Below are positions 54,369-62,295 of a stretch of 64,000 bases of DNA, in pieces (the first letter of the stretch is position 1; the number at the start of each line of letters is the position of its first letter). The position numbers and the translations under genes are program-made. Origin of the DNA: Bdellovibrio sp. KM01 (GTDB lineage Bacteria > Bdellovibrionota > Bdellovibrionia > Bdellovibrionales > Bdellovibrionaceae); assembly GCF_013752535.1 (NCBI RefSeq), contig NZ_CP058348.1, positions 992,001-1,056,000 on the forward strand. The letters are read 5' to 3'. Below the pieces are notes generated by a model that was not told the origin of the DNA, ran no database searches, and saw only the letters and a program-made list of their open reading frames with translations.

Positions 54369-55106
54369 ATGAGAACGCTCGTCGTTTTACTTTTTATTTT
54401 CCCTGCGCTAGTTTGGGCTAAGAGCCAAACGCGAATTTCAAAGATTTATGAACTCGGAAAAATGAACCAGGATCCTTTGTTCATACAGACGACGGAAATT
54501 CAGCAGCAAGATTCAGAAAGCTTCACCTCTAAGGCCAAGATCGAAGATACCAAGGGTCAGGTTGTCATGACTGAAACTGTTGTTGTCAGAAATGGTGCTT
54601 TAGTTTCTCAGTCAGTTCAGCAACTGCAGTCCAAAGAAGCTTGGGATCTTAATGTACAAGGGAATAAAGCTTCGTTTGATACCTACAAGATTGCTGACGG
54701 CGGTGGCAAACTAAAAGTAGGGTCCGGAAAGACTCAGGAAGTGGATACGTTTATCAATGGTCCTTTGATTGAGCATTTTATTTCCCGTAATTGGGAAAAA
54801 TTGATGGCTGCAGAAATTGTGCATACTGCATTCAGCGTTTTAGAACTTGAAAGAACCGTCGACTTTCAGTTTGAAAAGATTAAAGAGAGCGAGCGTGATA
54901 AGAAAAAAGTTCTGGTATTAAAGATGAAGCCACGGAATTTTTTTATTTCGGTGTTGGTGGACCCCATGATATTGGAGTTTGATGTTTCCACCAAACAGCT
55001 GGTTTATTTTAAAGGGCGCACGCCTTTAAAAGTTCTAAAGTCAGGAGTTTTAAAACCTTTCGACGCGGAGATTTCCTATGAAACGCGCGACAACCAAACT
55101 GATTAA
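54369..55106 (+). CDS. Secreted protein, last main gene of the lipid operon
   Basis: The protein has 245 residues with a signal peptide (MRTLVVLLFIFPALVWA-KS). GGAG precedes ATG 54369. The mature part is beta-rich and lacks cysteines; repeated amphipathic strands (FTSKAKIEDTKGQVVMTETVV, VDFQFEKIKESERDKKKVLVL) look like a periplasmic lipid- or ligand-binding fold. I do not recognise a family. Its position suggests handling of the modified lipid in the periplasm. Confidence 0.75.
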   Translation: MRTLVVLLFIFPALVWAKSQTRISKIYELGKMNQDPLFIQTTEIQQQDSESFTSKAKIEDTKGQVVMTETVVVRNGALVSQSVQQLQSKEAWDLNVQGNKASFDTYKIADGGGKLKVGSGKTQEVDTFINGPLIEHFISRNWEKLMAAEIVHTAFSVLELERTVDFQFEKIKESERDKKKVLVLKMKPRNFFISVLVDPMILEFDVSTKQLVYFKGRTPLKVLKSGVLKPFDAEISYETRDNQTD

Positions 55107-55188
55107 AATCACATATGACGAAGGTTCTATGGGTGTAGAAAATGTTCCAGAATGGAACACGCCACAAGGGAAATGTCCTTTTGTTTAA
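55078..55188 (+). CDS. Possible 36-residue protein at operon end
   Basis: A short frame begins inside the last 29 bases of the upstream gene with GGAG eight bases before ATG 55078. The product has a basic start (MKRATTKLIKI) and ends GKCPFV. It has no known homologue that I can recall. It may be a real coupled small protein or chance. Confidence 0.3.
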   Translation: MKRATTKLIKITYDEGSMGVENVPEWNTPQGKCPFV

Positions 55189-55212
55189 CAAAGAAAATTC
55201 CGATGAAGAAGT

Positions 55213-55863
55213 ATGCAATACCATCTCGTCGCCTTCATCATTTTGCTTGTTGCGCTCGTCGCAATTATTGCATTCCGAAGTGTCACTCGCGACTCTCAGG
55301 TTCAAGACGACTTGGATCATTTTTTAAGCGAGCCAATGTCGCCACGCCAGGCCGCTCGCTTCTATGAACGCTATATAGGCCACATTTATGAAAACCAAGG
55401 TCATGATGTTGCTTACCTGCCAGGAATTAAAGGCTATGCAGATCATGGGCGAGATATTATCGTTAAAACTCCCAGTGAAATTCTGATCATCCAAACCAGA
55501 GCGTGGGGAAAACGACGTGTGGTTCATGATAATGACATTTATCAGTTGTTTGGTAAGATGACTCATTTAAAGGTCACGTCAGAAGATACCAACCGTAATA
55601 CCAGAGCGATCTTTTACTCGACATCCAACTTTTCAAGCTTAGCAAAACAAGCGGCAAGTGCCTTGGGCGTCGAGATCAGAACAGAAAAACTCAATCGTTC
55701 GTATCCGATGATAAAATGCAGTGTTTCGCCAACCGGGGAGAAGAACTACTATCTTCCCTTTGATCCTGTTTACGACAGAGTGAAAGTCGATCGTCGACGT
55801 GACGAGCATTTCGTTCGAACTGTTGATCAAGCCGTTAAAAAGGGCTTTAAGCGCGCGGGATAA
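55213..55863 (+). CDS. Membrane-anchored Mrr-like restriction-endonuclease-fold protein
   Basis: The protein has 216 residues. An N-terminal helix (LVAFIILLVALVAIIAF) anchors it in the inner membrane. Residues about 50-150 show the Mrr_cat pattern: FYERYIGHIYENQGHDVAYLP, the catalytic-type GRDIIV, and IIQTR where a Q-x-K is usual. The Lys-to-Arg change leaves doubt over nuclease activity. It could degrade or bind DNA entering the cell, or prey DNA. It is separated by 24 bases from the small frame and followed by a terminator. Confidence 0.72.
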   Translation: MQYHLVAFIILLVALVAIIAFRSVTRDSQVQDDLDHFLSEPMSPRQAARFYERYIGHIYENQGHDVAYLPGIKGYADHGRDIIVKTPSEILIIQTRAWGKRRVVHDNDIYQLFGKMTHLKVTSEDTNRNTRAIFYSTSNFSSLAKQAASALGVEIRTEKLNRSYPMIKCSVSPTGEKNYYLPFDPVYDRVKVDRRRDEHFVRTVDQAVKKGFKRAG

Positions 55864-55883
55864 GTAGCTATCAGATGTCTGTT

Positions 55884-55916
55884 AAAAAAAAGGGTCCCTT
55901 GTGGAACCCTTTTTTT
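55884..55916. terminator. Bidirectional terminator
   Basis: AAAAAAAGGGT...ACCCTTTTTTT with GG pairing to CC inside (one bulge) lies between the Mrr-like gene and the convergent secreted-protein gene. Confidence 0.8.
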
Positions 55917-55918
55917 AA

Positions 55919-56368
55919 TTACTGTGCTTCGAATTGTTGAACTGGGTAAAGACCCAAGAAGTTTGCTTCTTCAATCGACATATCGAATTGCGGGTACAAA
56001 CCTTTAGTCATTGTACAAACCACGTCCACGTCAGCATTGCCTTCAGAAGTGTTGGCATACAAAGTTCCAGAATATGATCTGGAAGAAGCATCAAATTTAG
56101 TTTCCAAACGACCGGCAGCACCTTCGCCAGTAGCTGTTGCGCGGATATAACGGCCCTCTTGAACGTCACTTGAATTTACTTGCATCGCGATTCTTTTGCT
56201 AGATCCACCACTCACCGTGACGATAATGTCGCCCACGATTTGGTTACCAGACGTCATTGCATCAGCTTGGAATTTGTACCAGTAGTAAGAACCTTCACAG
56301 TGAATTTGCGCCGCTTGCGCCAAACCACCAGCCAACAAAATCGCACCCGTCAAAAATAGACTTTTCAT
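55919..56368 (-). CDS. Small secreted protein, unknown function
   Basis: The protein has 149 residues. Start ATG 56368 has a strong GGAGGGG; the signal peptide is MKSLFLTGAILLAGGLAQA. The mature part has two cysteines (IHCEG and VVCTM) that may pair, and is beta-rich like small periplasmic proteins. It ends near the bidirectional terminator. I do not recognise it. Confidence 0.75.
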   Translation of the reverse strand: MKSLFLTGAILLAGGLAQAAQIHCEGSYYWYKFQADAMTSGNQIVGDIIVTVSGGSSKRIAMQVNSSDVQEGRYIRATATGEGAAGRLETKFDASSRSYSGTLYANTSEGNADVDVVCTMTKGLYPQFDMSIEEANFLGLYPVQQFEAQ

Positions 56369-56567
56369 TGAACCCCTCCGTACGTGTTCGTTAAGCGTGA
56401 CTTGACTAGAGTAAAAGGTCAAAGAAACGTGATGACTCTGTGTTTAAATCGCTAACTAGCGCCGCGAATCAGACACGAGCACGGATTTTTCGTTGTCTAC
56501 AAGTTAAACGCGTTAAAAATTATAGTATCAGATCAAATACGCTGCTGTTGATATTTTAAACGGAGTC

Positions 56568-56687
56568 ATGTTTGTTGAGTTTTGGAGTAACTTCGTTGCC
56601 AATTCCAATAAGGACAATTTTGAAGTTTCGCAAAGCACGGTAGTATCATTTGTAAATGGTATAAAAAAAGGATTCGGGCAAAAGTAG
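56568..56687 (+). CDS. Possible 39-residue protein
   Basis: ATG 56568 follows CGGAG closely. The frame reads MFVEFWSNFVANSNKDNFE and ends VNGIKKGFGQK, then TAG at 56685. It is nine bases before the next secreted protein, so both may be one message. The 56369-56567 stretch before it shows no other gene and presumably holds promoters. Confidence 0.3.
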   Translation: MFVEFWSNFVANSNKDNFEVSQSTVVSFVNGIKKGFGQK

Positions 56688-56696
56688 GGAAAAGTG

Positions 56697-57188
56697 ATGT
56701 TTCGTCATGTGAAAATTATTATTTTAATTTTATTGGCCGGTAGTCACGTAGAGGCTTCCTGCCCCGCAGATCCCAAGAACTATGTTTCTGGGGATTTCAC
56801 TGTAATTTCAATCGAGAAAGCAACGCGAACCTGTTCCTACAATGAAAAAGGTTCGTCGATCAAGCCCATTGAAATTGAACAAGATGGTTGTGTAATTAAA
56901 ATGCGTACTGTCGGAGAGCTTAGAGAAGATAAAGGGCATGATGATAAACCTAAGGATGGCGTGTTTGTGGTAGGTGCCACAGGCTCAGCATGCGATAGCA
57001 AGGTGGGCACTAAAGTTACATATTCTCTCAGCTATAATCGTTATAGATGTTGTCAGATTGCTGGTTTGCGTGGATTAGAGGATCGAGCTTGTAAAATAAA
57101 GCCAAAATCGGATTTCATTAAAGTTCAAAAAGAGGAATTCAACATATGTCATTGGCATGATGTTGAATGGGTTATTCAAAAACAATGA
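56697..57188 (+). CDS. Secreted cysteine-containing protein
   Basis: The protein has 163 residues. Start ATG 56697 (AGGGA upstream; GTG 56694 is a possible alternative). The signal peptide (about 1-21) is followed by a mature domain with seven or more cysteines (ASCPAD, TCSYN, DGCVIK, ACDSK, RCCQIAG, ACKIKP, NICHW), likely disulfide-rich and exported. I do not recognise a family. Its TGA overlaps a possible next ATG. Confidence 0.65.
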   Translation: MFRHVKIIILILLAGSHVEASCPADPKNYVSGDFTVISIEKATRTCSYNEKGSSIKPIEIEQDGCVIKMRTVGELREDKGHDDKPKDGVFVVGATGSACDSKVGTKVTYSLSYNRYRCCQIAGLRGLEDRACKIKPKSDFIKVQKEEFNICHWHDVEWVIQKQ

Positions 57189-57409
57189 CTCTTTGGCCCG
57201 GCTTTATAGCGCCATTCCACTCTTCAATTTTTCTTATGCACGGTGAAGCGGACGGAGATGATTGGCTATTACTCGGAGTCTTTGTCGTCTCAGAAGTTTC
57301 CGATGGAATTGCTTTATGGGTTTTATCCTTGGACGGGAATTTTATTGATTTGATGCCAGAAACCAGGACTGAAGCGCCAAGATTCATTTGGATCGCGAGT
57401 CACTTCTAA
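57185..57409 (+). CDS. Possible 74-residue protein coupled to upstream gene
   Basis: The ATG at 57185 overlaps the preceding stop (ATGA). The product is moderately hydrophobic (WLLLGVFVVSEVSDGIALWV) and has no Shine-Dalgarno of its own. An opposite-strand frame (57172-57387) covers the same DNA, so reality is uncertain. Apart from this, 57189-57485 holds nothing else I can identify. Confidence 0.3.
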   Translation: MTLWPGFIAPFHSSIFLMHGEADGDDWLLLGVFVVSEVSDGIALWVLSLDGNFIDLMPETRTEAPRFIWIASHF

Positions 57410-57485
57410 CTCACCATTTGAGGTAGTTCTTCCAGGAATCCTGAGGATCCAGGATTGGTTCTCGCTATAGGGCGAAAGAATAATT

Positions 57486-59090
57486 TTAAACATTACGAAT
57501 AACCTTCTCCAGCGAATCAAAAAGTTCGGTGCGCTGAATCGGCTTAGTTATGTAGTCATCAAATCCAGATGCCAGTGCTTTTTCCTTGTCTCCTTTCAGC
57601 GCGTTGGCAGTTAAAGCGATAATCGGTTTGCTGTAGCCACTTTGTCTTAAATAGGAAGTTGCTTTGTTTCCGTCCATTTTTGGCATTTGGATGTCCATTA
57701 AGATAATGTCGTACTGATTGTTTGAAGCTTTGGTAATAGCTTCAAGTCCGTTGTTGGCTAAATCGACTGTCATTCCTTCCTGCTTTAGAAGTCTTGAAAG
57801 CAAGAACTGATTGTCAGGTGAGTCCTCAGCCACAAGTATTCCCAAGCCTTTAAAGGTCGCTTGGGGTTTGGTTACATTTTCTGCCGTGCTGTTTTGTACT
57901 TCCATTGCCTGTTTTGCCATGACGGTGATTTTAAATGTGGAACCAACGTTCTGTTGGCTTTCGACAAGTTCTAAACTGCCACCCAGTGCATTTGCCAGAT
58001 TCCTGGAAAGGACCAAGCCCAAACCTGTTCCACCGTATTCTCGCGTCGTTGAGCCATCGGCCTGAGTGAAGGGTTTGAACAGTTTCAGTCGTTGTTCGTC
58101 AGTGATGCCCAATCCCGTATCGGTCACGAGCAAGTTCACTTCAATATGGTTACTGTTTGTTATCTTGAAGGACAGCTCTGCTGTGACACTGCCATACTTA
58201 GTGAATTTAACAGCGTTCCCAATAACATTCAAAAATATTTGGCGAACGCGAGTGGGATCTGTTTTAAGGTTGGCCGGAAAGTTATCGGGAATCTTCGTAA
58301 TCAGTTGAATGTTTTTTTCCGCAGCCTTCGGTTTTAAACCCAACACGATATCATTCAAAATATCCGTGATAGAAGTGTCAACTTCCTCGATCGCCATGTG
58401 ACCGGCCTCGACTTTTGCAAGGTCCAAAATATCGTTCACTAAATCTAGTAAAAGATTTCCGTTACGTTGAATGGTGTTGAGATAGGTTTGTCGTTCTTCT
58501 GCCGATGCATTTTCGTCTTCGGCAAGACTTGAAAAGCCGATGATAATTCCCAAAGGAGTTCTGATTTCATGACTCATATTTGCCAGGAATTCTGATTTCG
58601 CTTTGTTGGCTTGATCTGACTCAGCCTTAGCGGTTTCCGCTTCTTGGCGCGCGACCACGAGTAAGCGTACAAGATCGCGGACTTCATACTGCCGCCTTCT
58701 ATTGGCAATACTCGATTCCAGAACATTAACCAAGGTCGCGACACGAATAGGTCTTTCTAAAACCGTGGCATTTCGTAATGACTTTAAGACTTCCAGGGTT
58801 TCTTTCTTTCCTTGGGTCAGGTCGCCAGCGCTTGCTAAAATAATAATAGGTAAATCCGACCAAGATGGCTGAATGCTGAGTGAACTCTTTATGCGTTCCT
58901 GGTTCTGCGGAATTAAAACTTCTTTTGCCAATAGCAGGGCGCCCGCGCCTTCATTGATTTTCTCCAGCAAGTCATCAAAATCACGGCAAATACATGGGCA
59001 AAGATTCGCTTCAGTCAAAATCTTGTGAGTTGATTCGGAATCTCTTGCCGTGCTGGCTAATATTAAAATTCTTTCTTCTAGCGCTGCCAT
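57486..59090 (-). CDS. Hybrid histidine kinase (pseudo-receiver, kinase, receiver)
   Basis: The soluble protein has 534 residues. About 5-125 forms a receiver-like fold without the phospho-Asp pattern (LILASTARDS, LPIIILASAGDLT). A coiled-coil linker (ARQEAETAKAESDQANKAKS) leads to HisKA with His in FLANMSHEIRTPLG. HATPase_c has GNAVKFT, DTGLGIT and GGTGLGLV. The C-terminal receiver carries the phosphorylatable Asp in DIILMDIQMPKMDG and Lys in DDYITKPI. It abuts the KaiC-like gene with no gap, so the pair is likely one signalling unit, as in other KaiC-like/kinase operons. Confidence 0.92.
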   Translation of the reverse strand: MAALEERILILASTARDSESTHKILTEANLCPCICRDFDDLLEKINEGAGALLLAKEVLIPQNQERIKSSLSIQPSWSDLPIIILASAGDLTQGKKETLEVLKSLRNATVLERPIRVATLVNVLESSIANRRRQYEVRDLVRLLVVARQEAETAKAESDQANKAKSEFLANMSHEIRTPLGIIIGFSSLAEDENASAEERQTYLNTIQRNGNLLLDLVNDILDLAKVEAGHMAIEEVDTSITDILNDIVLGLKPKAAEKNIQLITKIPDNFPANLKTDPTRVRQIFLNVIGNAVKFTKYGSVTAELSFKITNSNHIEVNLLVTDTGLGITDEQRLKLFKPFTQADGSTTREYGGTGLGLVLSRNLANALGGSLELVESQQNVGSTFKITVMAKQAMEVQNSTAENVTKPQATFKGLGILVAEDSPDNQFLLSRLLKQEGMTVDLANNGLEAITKASNNQYDIILMDIQMPKMDGNKATSYLRQSGYSKPIIALTANALKGDKEKALASGFDDYITKPIQRTELFDSLEKVIRNV

Positions 59091-60566
59091 CTAAAACCGA
59101 CTTTCCGGGGGTTCGTTTCTAACAAAATCTGGAACACCGGTTAAAATTCCACGGAAGTGTTTCAAAGGCTCTCCAACCTGAATTCCTTTGTTTGAGAATG
59201 TAATTTCGCGAATAGATTTTTCATGAACACCACTGCGTCTTTTCAGAGTCGAGATGGCTTTGTGAACTTCTCCCGCGGACTCAAAAAAACGCATAAGCAA
59301 GACTGTATCGGCAAGATAGCTTACGTCGACAGGGGAGTTCATGTTGGAGCCAATCAGGCCGTGCTGAGCCACGATCATAAATGTAGCGACTCCACGTTGA
59401 TTCAAGTAGCTTAGCAGTTCATGCATTTGAATAATAAGGAAGCGCTCTTCGGGCATGGCATTGATGTATCCATTTAAACTATCGATAATAACGACTCGCG
59501 CGTTTTGTTTTTCGACGGCATCGCAAACCAGGCTTACAAATTCTCCCGGAGAAAGTTCTGCCGGATCAATTTGTTGCAGTGTGATCGTACCTTTTTCGAT
59601 ATAGCTAGCAACATCAATTCCCATACTTTGTGCTCGCTTAAGAAGTGATCTTTTTCCTTCATCGAAGGAAAAGATGGCAGCTTTTTCGCCATTTTTTGCG
59701 GCGGCAGAGGCGTACTGTAAAGCGACCGTCGATTTGCCTGCTCCGGCCGGCCCCATAAGTAACGTGCTTGATCCGCGGTCTATACCGCCACCAAGTAGTT
59801 GATCAAGTTGGGAGACCCCACTTTTAAGCAAACTAGTCTCGGTTGTCGTTTCATGATCGCTCGCGACAAGGCGTGGGAAGATAAGAATTCCACCGCGCTT
59901 AAGAACAAAATCATGATAGCCCCCGCGGAACGATACGCCTCTCAGCTTAAGAATCCGCATGCGGCGTCGGTTGGCTCCATACTCTGGTGCAAGTTGTTCC
60001 AGACGAATCACACCATGAACTAAACTGTGCAGATCAAGATCACCAACATCTGAAGTTCGATCGTCAAGTAAAAGAACCGTCGTATTTTTTCCTACGAAAT
60101 ACTGTTTGAGTGCAAGGATTTGACGACGATAGCGTAGTGATTCTCGTGCCAACAAGCGAAGTTCTGAAAGTGAGTCGAAAACAACGCGGCTTGGATTTAT
60201 TTTTTTAACGACATCTAAAATCGCCTTGGTCGTTTCGCCTAATTCAATTTCTGATGGATGAAAGAAAGTATTTTGATTGTCGACTTCCAGCTCAGTTGCG
60301 GACCGTAATTCAAAGATAGCGATTTTTGAAATATCCCAACCATGGGAATGTGCTACAGCTTCCACTTCTTTTTTTGTTTCAGAAAGTGTGACGTACAGAA
60401 CCTTCTCATCATTGGCGACTCCCGCCATAAGAAACTGAAGACCTAATGTGGTTTTTCCAGCGCCCGGATCCCCATCGACAAGATAGAGACGATCTGATGG
60501 CAGACCGCCATTTAAAATTTCATCTAAACCATTTACGCCTGTTTGTACTAACTTCTGTGTACTCAT
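59091..60566 (-). CDS. Double-domain KaiC-like RecA-superfamily ATPase
   Basis: The protein has 491 residues with two KaiC domains. CI Walker A is GDPGAGKTTLG at about 33-43 and CII Walker A is GPAGAGKSTVAL at about 274-285. Both domains carry a strand-plus-acidic Walker B (VVFDSLSEL, VVIIDSLNGY) and CI has the SETKKEVE glutamates. No kaiA or kaiB is present. Such proteins act in circadian-like or stress signalling and often pair with a hybrid kinase, as here. Start ATG 60566 has GAGGGTG. A nine-G tract lies 64-72 bases upstream. Confidence 0.9.
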   Translation of the reverse strand: MSTQKLVQTGVNGLDEILNGGLPSDRLYLVDGDPGAGKTTLGLQFLMAGVANDEKVLYVTLSETKKEVEAVAHSHGWDISKIAIFELRSATELEVDNQNTFFHPSEIELGETTKAILDVVKKINPSRVVFDSLSELRLLARESLRYRRQILALKQYFVGKNTTVLLLDDRTSDVGDLDLHSLVHGVIRLEQLAPEYGANRRRMRILKLRGVSFRGGYHDFVLKRGGILIFPRLVASDHETTTETSLLKSGVSQLDQLLGGGIDRGSSTLLMGPAGAGKSTVALQYASAAAKNGEKAAIFSFDEGKRSLLKRAQSMGIDVASYIEKGTITLQQIDPAELSPGEFVSLVCDAVEKQNARVVIIDSLNGYINAMPEERFLIIQMHELLSYLNQRGVATFMIVAQHGLIGSNMNSPVDVSYLADTVLLMRFFESAGEVHKAISTLKRRSGVHEKSIREITFSNKGIQVGEPLKHFRGILTGVPDFVRNEPPESRF

Positions 60567-60629
60567 AATCTACACCCTCACGATCGAGTTCAATTCCTAG
60601 GTTAATGTCATGCAAAAATGGGGCGTAAT

Positions 60630-60638
60630 GGGGGGGGG
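60630..60638 (+). repeat. Nine-G homopolymer upstream of the KaiC-like gene
   Basis: A run of nine G starts at 60630, in the promoter region of the KaiC-like/kinase operon. Long single-base tracts are prone to slipped-strand length change. The rest of 60567-60765 shows no gene. Confidence 0.5.
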
Positions 60639-60765
60639 ATTTCTCAAAAAATGAAGAGGCAGGACGTAGATAAAAAGTTACGTTATTTCGGCGGTTTACG
60701 AGAGGGACAATGCGGGAATTACAAGACAGTATGCTCTAGGTTTTGATCGAGAGAAAATACGAGGC

Positions 60766-60798
60766 AAAAATCCCCACGTGCTCGGATGTTTTGGGGAT
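60766..60798 (-). terminator. Terminator downstream of the SDR/SnoaL unit
   Basis: On the minus strand ATCCCCA (60798-60792 region) pairs with TGGGGAT (60776-60770), followed by TTTT. A second perfect hairpin without a T-run, AGGGGATT (60827-60834) with AATCCCCT (60841-60848), precedes it just past the SnoaL-like stop. Confidence 0.7.
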
Positions 60799-60856
60799 AT
60801 TTGTCTTAATGCATATTTGCACTTTGAGGGGATTGCTGTGAATCCCCTTATTGAAT

Positions 60857-61375
60857 TTAGCGGGCAACTAAAGAGCCACTAAGATTCCCCAGAACTCCTA
60901 ATTGTCCCAAAAGTTGCGTCGCGGCTGTGTAACAGTGGAATGAAACAACTTTTCCATCTTTGATTCTGAAAACATCAAAGCACGGTGTGCTCATTTTTTT
61001 ATTCGTTGCAGGCAGATCACCTATTGGAAATCCCAAAGCGCCACTTTGTGTTCCATTCAGTGAGAGTTCCACAAACACCATGTCTCCGACGGTCCACATG
61101 CTGTAAAGCTCGCGGTGCATGTCGGGGAATGCTTTGGCATAGATGTCGACAACTTTGCCAGTGTCTTGGCCGTAATAGTTCATGCCAGCAGAGACATCCC
61201 AGAAGTGACCGTCTTCGGTGAAAAGATTTGCAAAGGCTTTTGCGTCTTGTTTTTCAGCGATGGCATAAAGCCCGCGAATGATCTCTTCATTTTTTGAATT
61301 GCCACCGACGACTTTTTGACGGTTTGCAAGGGCAGGGGAAGCGAACGGATTTACGGATTCGATTTGGTTGTACAT
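60857..61375 (-). CDS. SnoaL/NTF2-like protein
   Basis: The 172-residue protein is an NTF2-like fold protein. The first ~25 residues form a flexible extension; the fold runs from NEEIIRGLYAIAEKQDAKAFANLF to the strand GKVVSFHCYTAATQLLGQLG. Residues FTEDGHFWDVSAGMNYYG and MSTPCFDVFRIKDG fit the SnoaL group of small isomerases and ester-cleaving enzymes. AGGAG precedes the ATG. It lies 32 bases after the SDR gene and is its operon partner. Confidence 0.82.
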   Translation of the reverse strand: MYNQIESVNPFASPALANRQKVVGGNSKNEEIIRGLYAIAEKQDAKAFANLFTEDGHFWDVSAGMNYYGQDTGKVVDIYAKAFPDMHRELYSMWTVGDMVFVELSLNGTQSGALGFPIGDLPATNKKMSTPCFDVFRIKDGKVVSFHCYTAATQLLGQLGVLGNLSGSLVAR

Positions 61376-61407
61376 TTTAATTCTCCTTTTTTAATAAATC
61401 TAAGTTT

Positions 61408-62163
61408 CTAAACTTGAGTCATGCCGCCATCGACGACAAGCTCGATGCCTGTTACATAGCTGCTGTCATCAGAAGCTAAGAATAAAACGGCTTTCGCGAT
61501 TTCATCTGTAGAGCCGGGTCTGCCCAATGGAATTTGCATGGAGGCTTGAGCTGCAAACTGATCGATTTGCTCTGGGGTAAGCCCTAACTCTGTTTGATAT
61601 CCTTCAGTGGGAATAAGGCCAGGCATAATGGTATTCACGCGGATTTTGCGATCTTTCAAATCGTTAGACCAACCGCGAGCCAATGAACGAATGGCTGCTT
61701 TTGTCGCTGCATAAACGCTGAATGCTGGCATACCTTGAAGAGCTGCTGTGGAACCAGCCAAGATGATGGAGGCTCCGTCTTTTAAGACAGGTAACGCTTT
61801 TTGTACCGTAAAGACTGTGCCTTTGACGTTGATACCGAATTCCTTATCGAACTGTGCTTCGGAAATCGCACCTAGCGGAGCAAAACTTCCGCCGCCTGCA
61901 TTGGCGAAAAGGATATCGAGTTTTTTGCCGGAGGATTGGATTTGCGCCATAACGCGATCAAGGTCTTTAAGATTTGAAATGTCCCCTTGGATGGCTGTTA
62001 CTTGAGAGCCTAGCTCCTTAGCTGTTTTATCCAGCTCAGATTGTCTGCGTCCGACGATAAAGACGTGGGCTCCTTCGCGAACGAATCTTTTAACTGTTTG
62101 TAAGCCGATACCGCTTGTGCCGCCAGTTACTAGTGCTGTTTTACCTGATAGTTTTTGTTCCAT
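61408..62163 (-). CDS. Short-chain dehydrogenase/reductase
   Basis: The 251-residue classical SDR has the cofactor motif TGGTSGIG at about 14-21, NAG (ANAGGGSFAPLG) and the catalytic Ser and YxxxK in YAATKAA with a preceding SIILAGS. The C-terminal GIELVVDGGMTQV is typical of FabG-like enzymes. The RRQSE stretch after the first beta-strand suggests NADP(H) preference. It is first in the unit with the SnoaL-like gene and divergent from a LysR regulator. Confidence 0.93.
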   Translation of the reverse strand: MEQKLSGKTALVTGGTSGIGLQTVKRFVREGAHVFIVGRRQSELDKTAKELGSQVTAIQGDISNLKDLDRVMAQIQSSGKKLDILFANAGGGSFAPLGAISEAQFDKEFGINVKGTVFTVQKALPVLKDGASIILAGSTAALQGMPAFSVYAATKAAIRSLARGWSNDLKDRKIRVNTIMPGLIPTEGYQTELGLTPEQIDQFAAQASMQIPLGRPGSTDEIAKAVLFLASDDSSYVTGIELVVDGGMTQV

Positions 62164-62262
62164 TGTATTGTCCTTTGTTTGTGACGTCCCTTATGTGGTG
62201 ACTGTCTATGAAACCAATATATCGGCCATTGCACTGTTTGATTAGATAGATTAAAGTGAAAT

Positions 62263-62286
62263 CATTGTTTCCTATATCGAACAATG
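62263..62286. promoter_or_regulatory. Palindromic LysR-type operator
   Basis: CATTGTT (62263-62269), ten bases, AACAATG (62280-62286): a perfect interrupted palindrome containing the T-N11-A LysR box. It lies between the SDR gene and the divergent LysR gene, just before the latter's start, so autoregulation and control of the SDR operon are likely. Confidence 0.7.
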
Positions 62287-62295
62287 GAGAATGAT

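Noticed and set aside
57172..57387. A 71-codon minus-strand frame opposite the possible 74-residue gene
   Set aside because: It has no ribosome site or recognised domain. The plus frame at least has ATGA coupling, though it too is uncertain.
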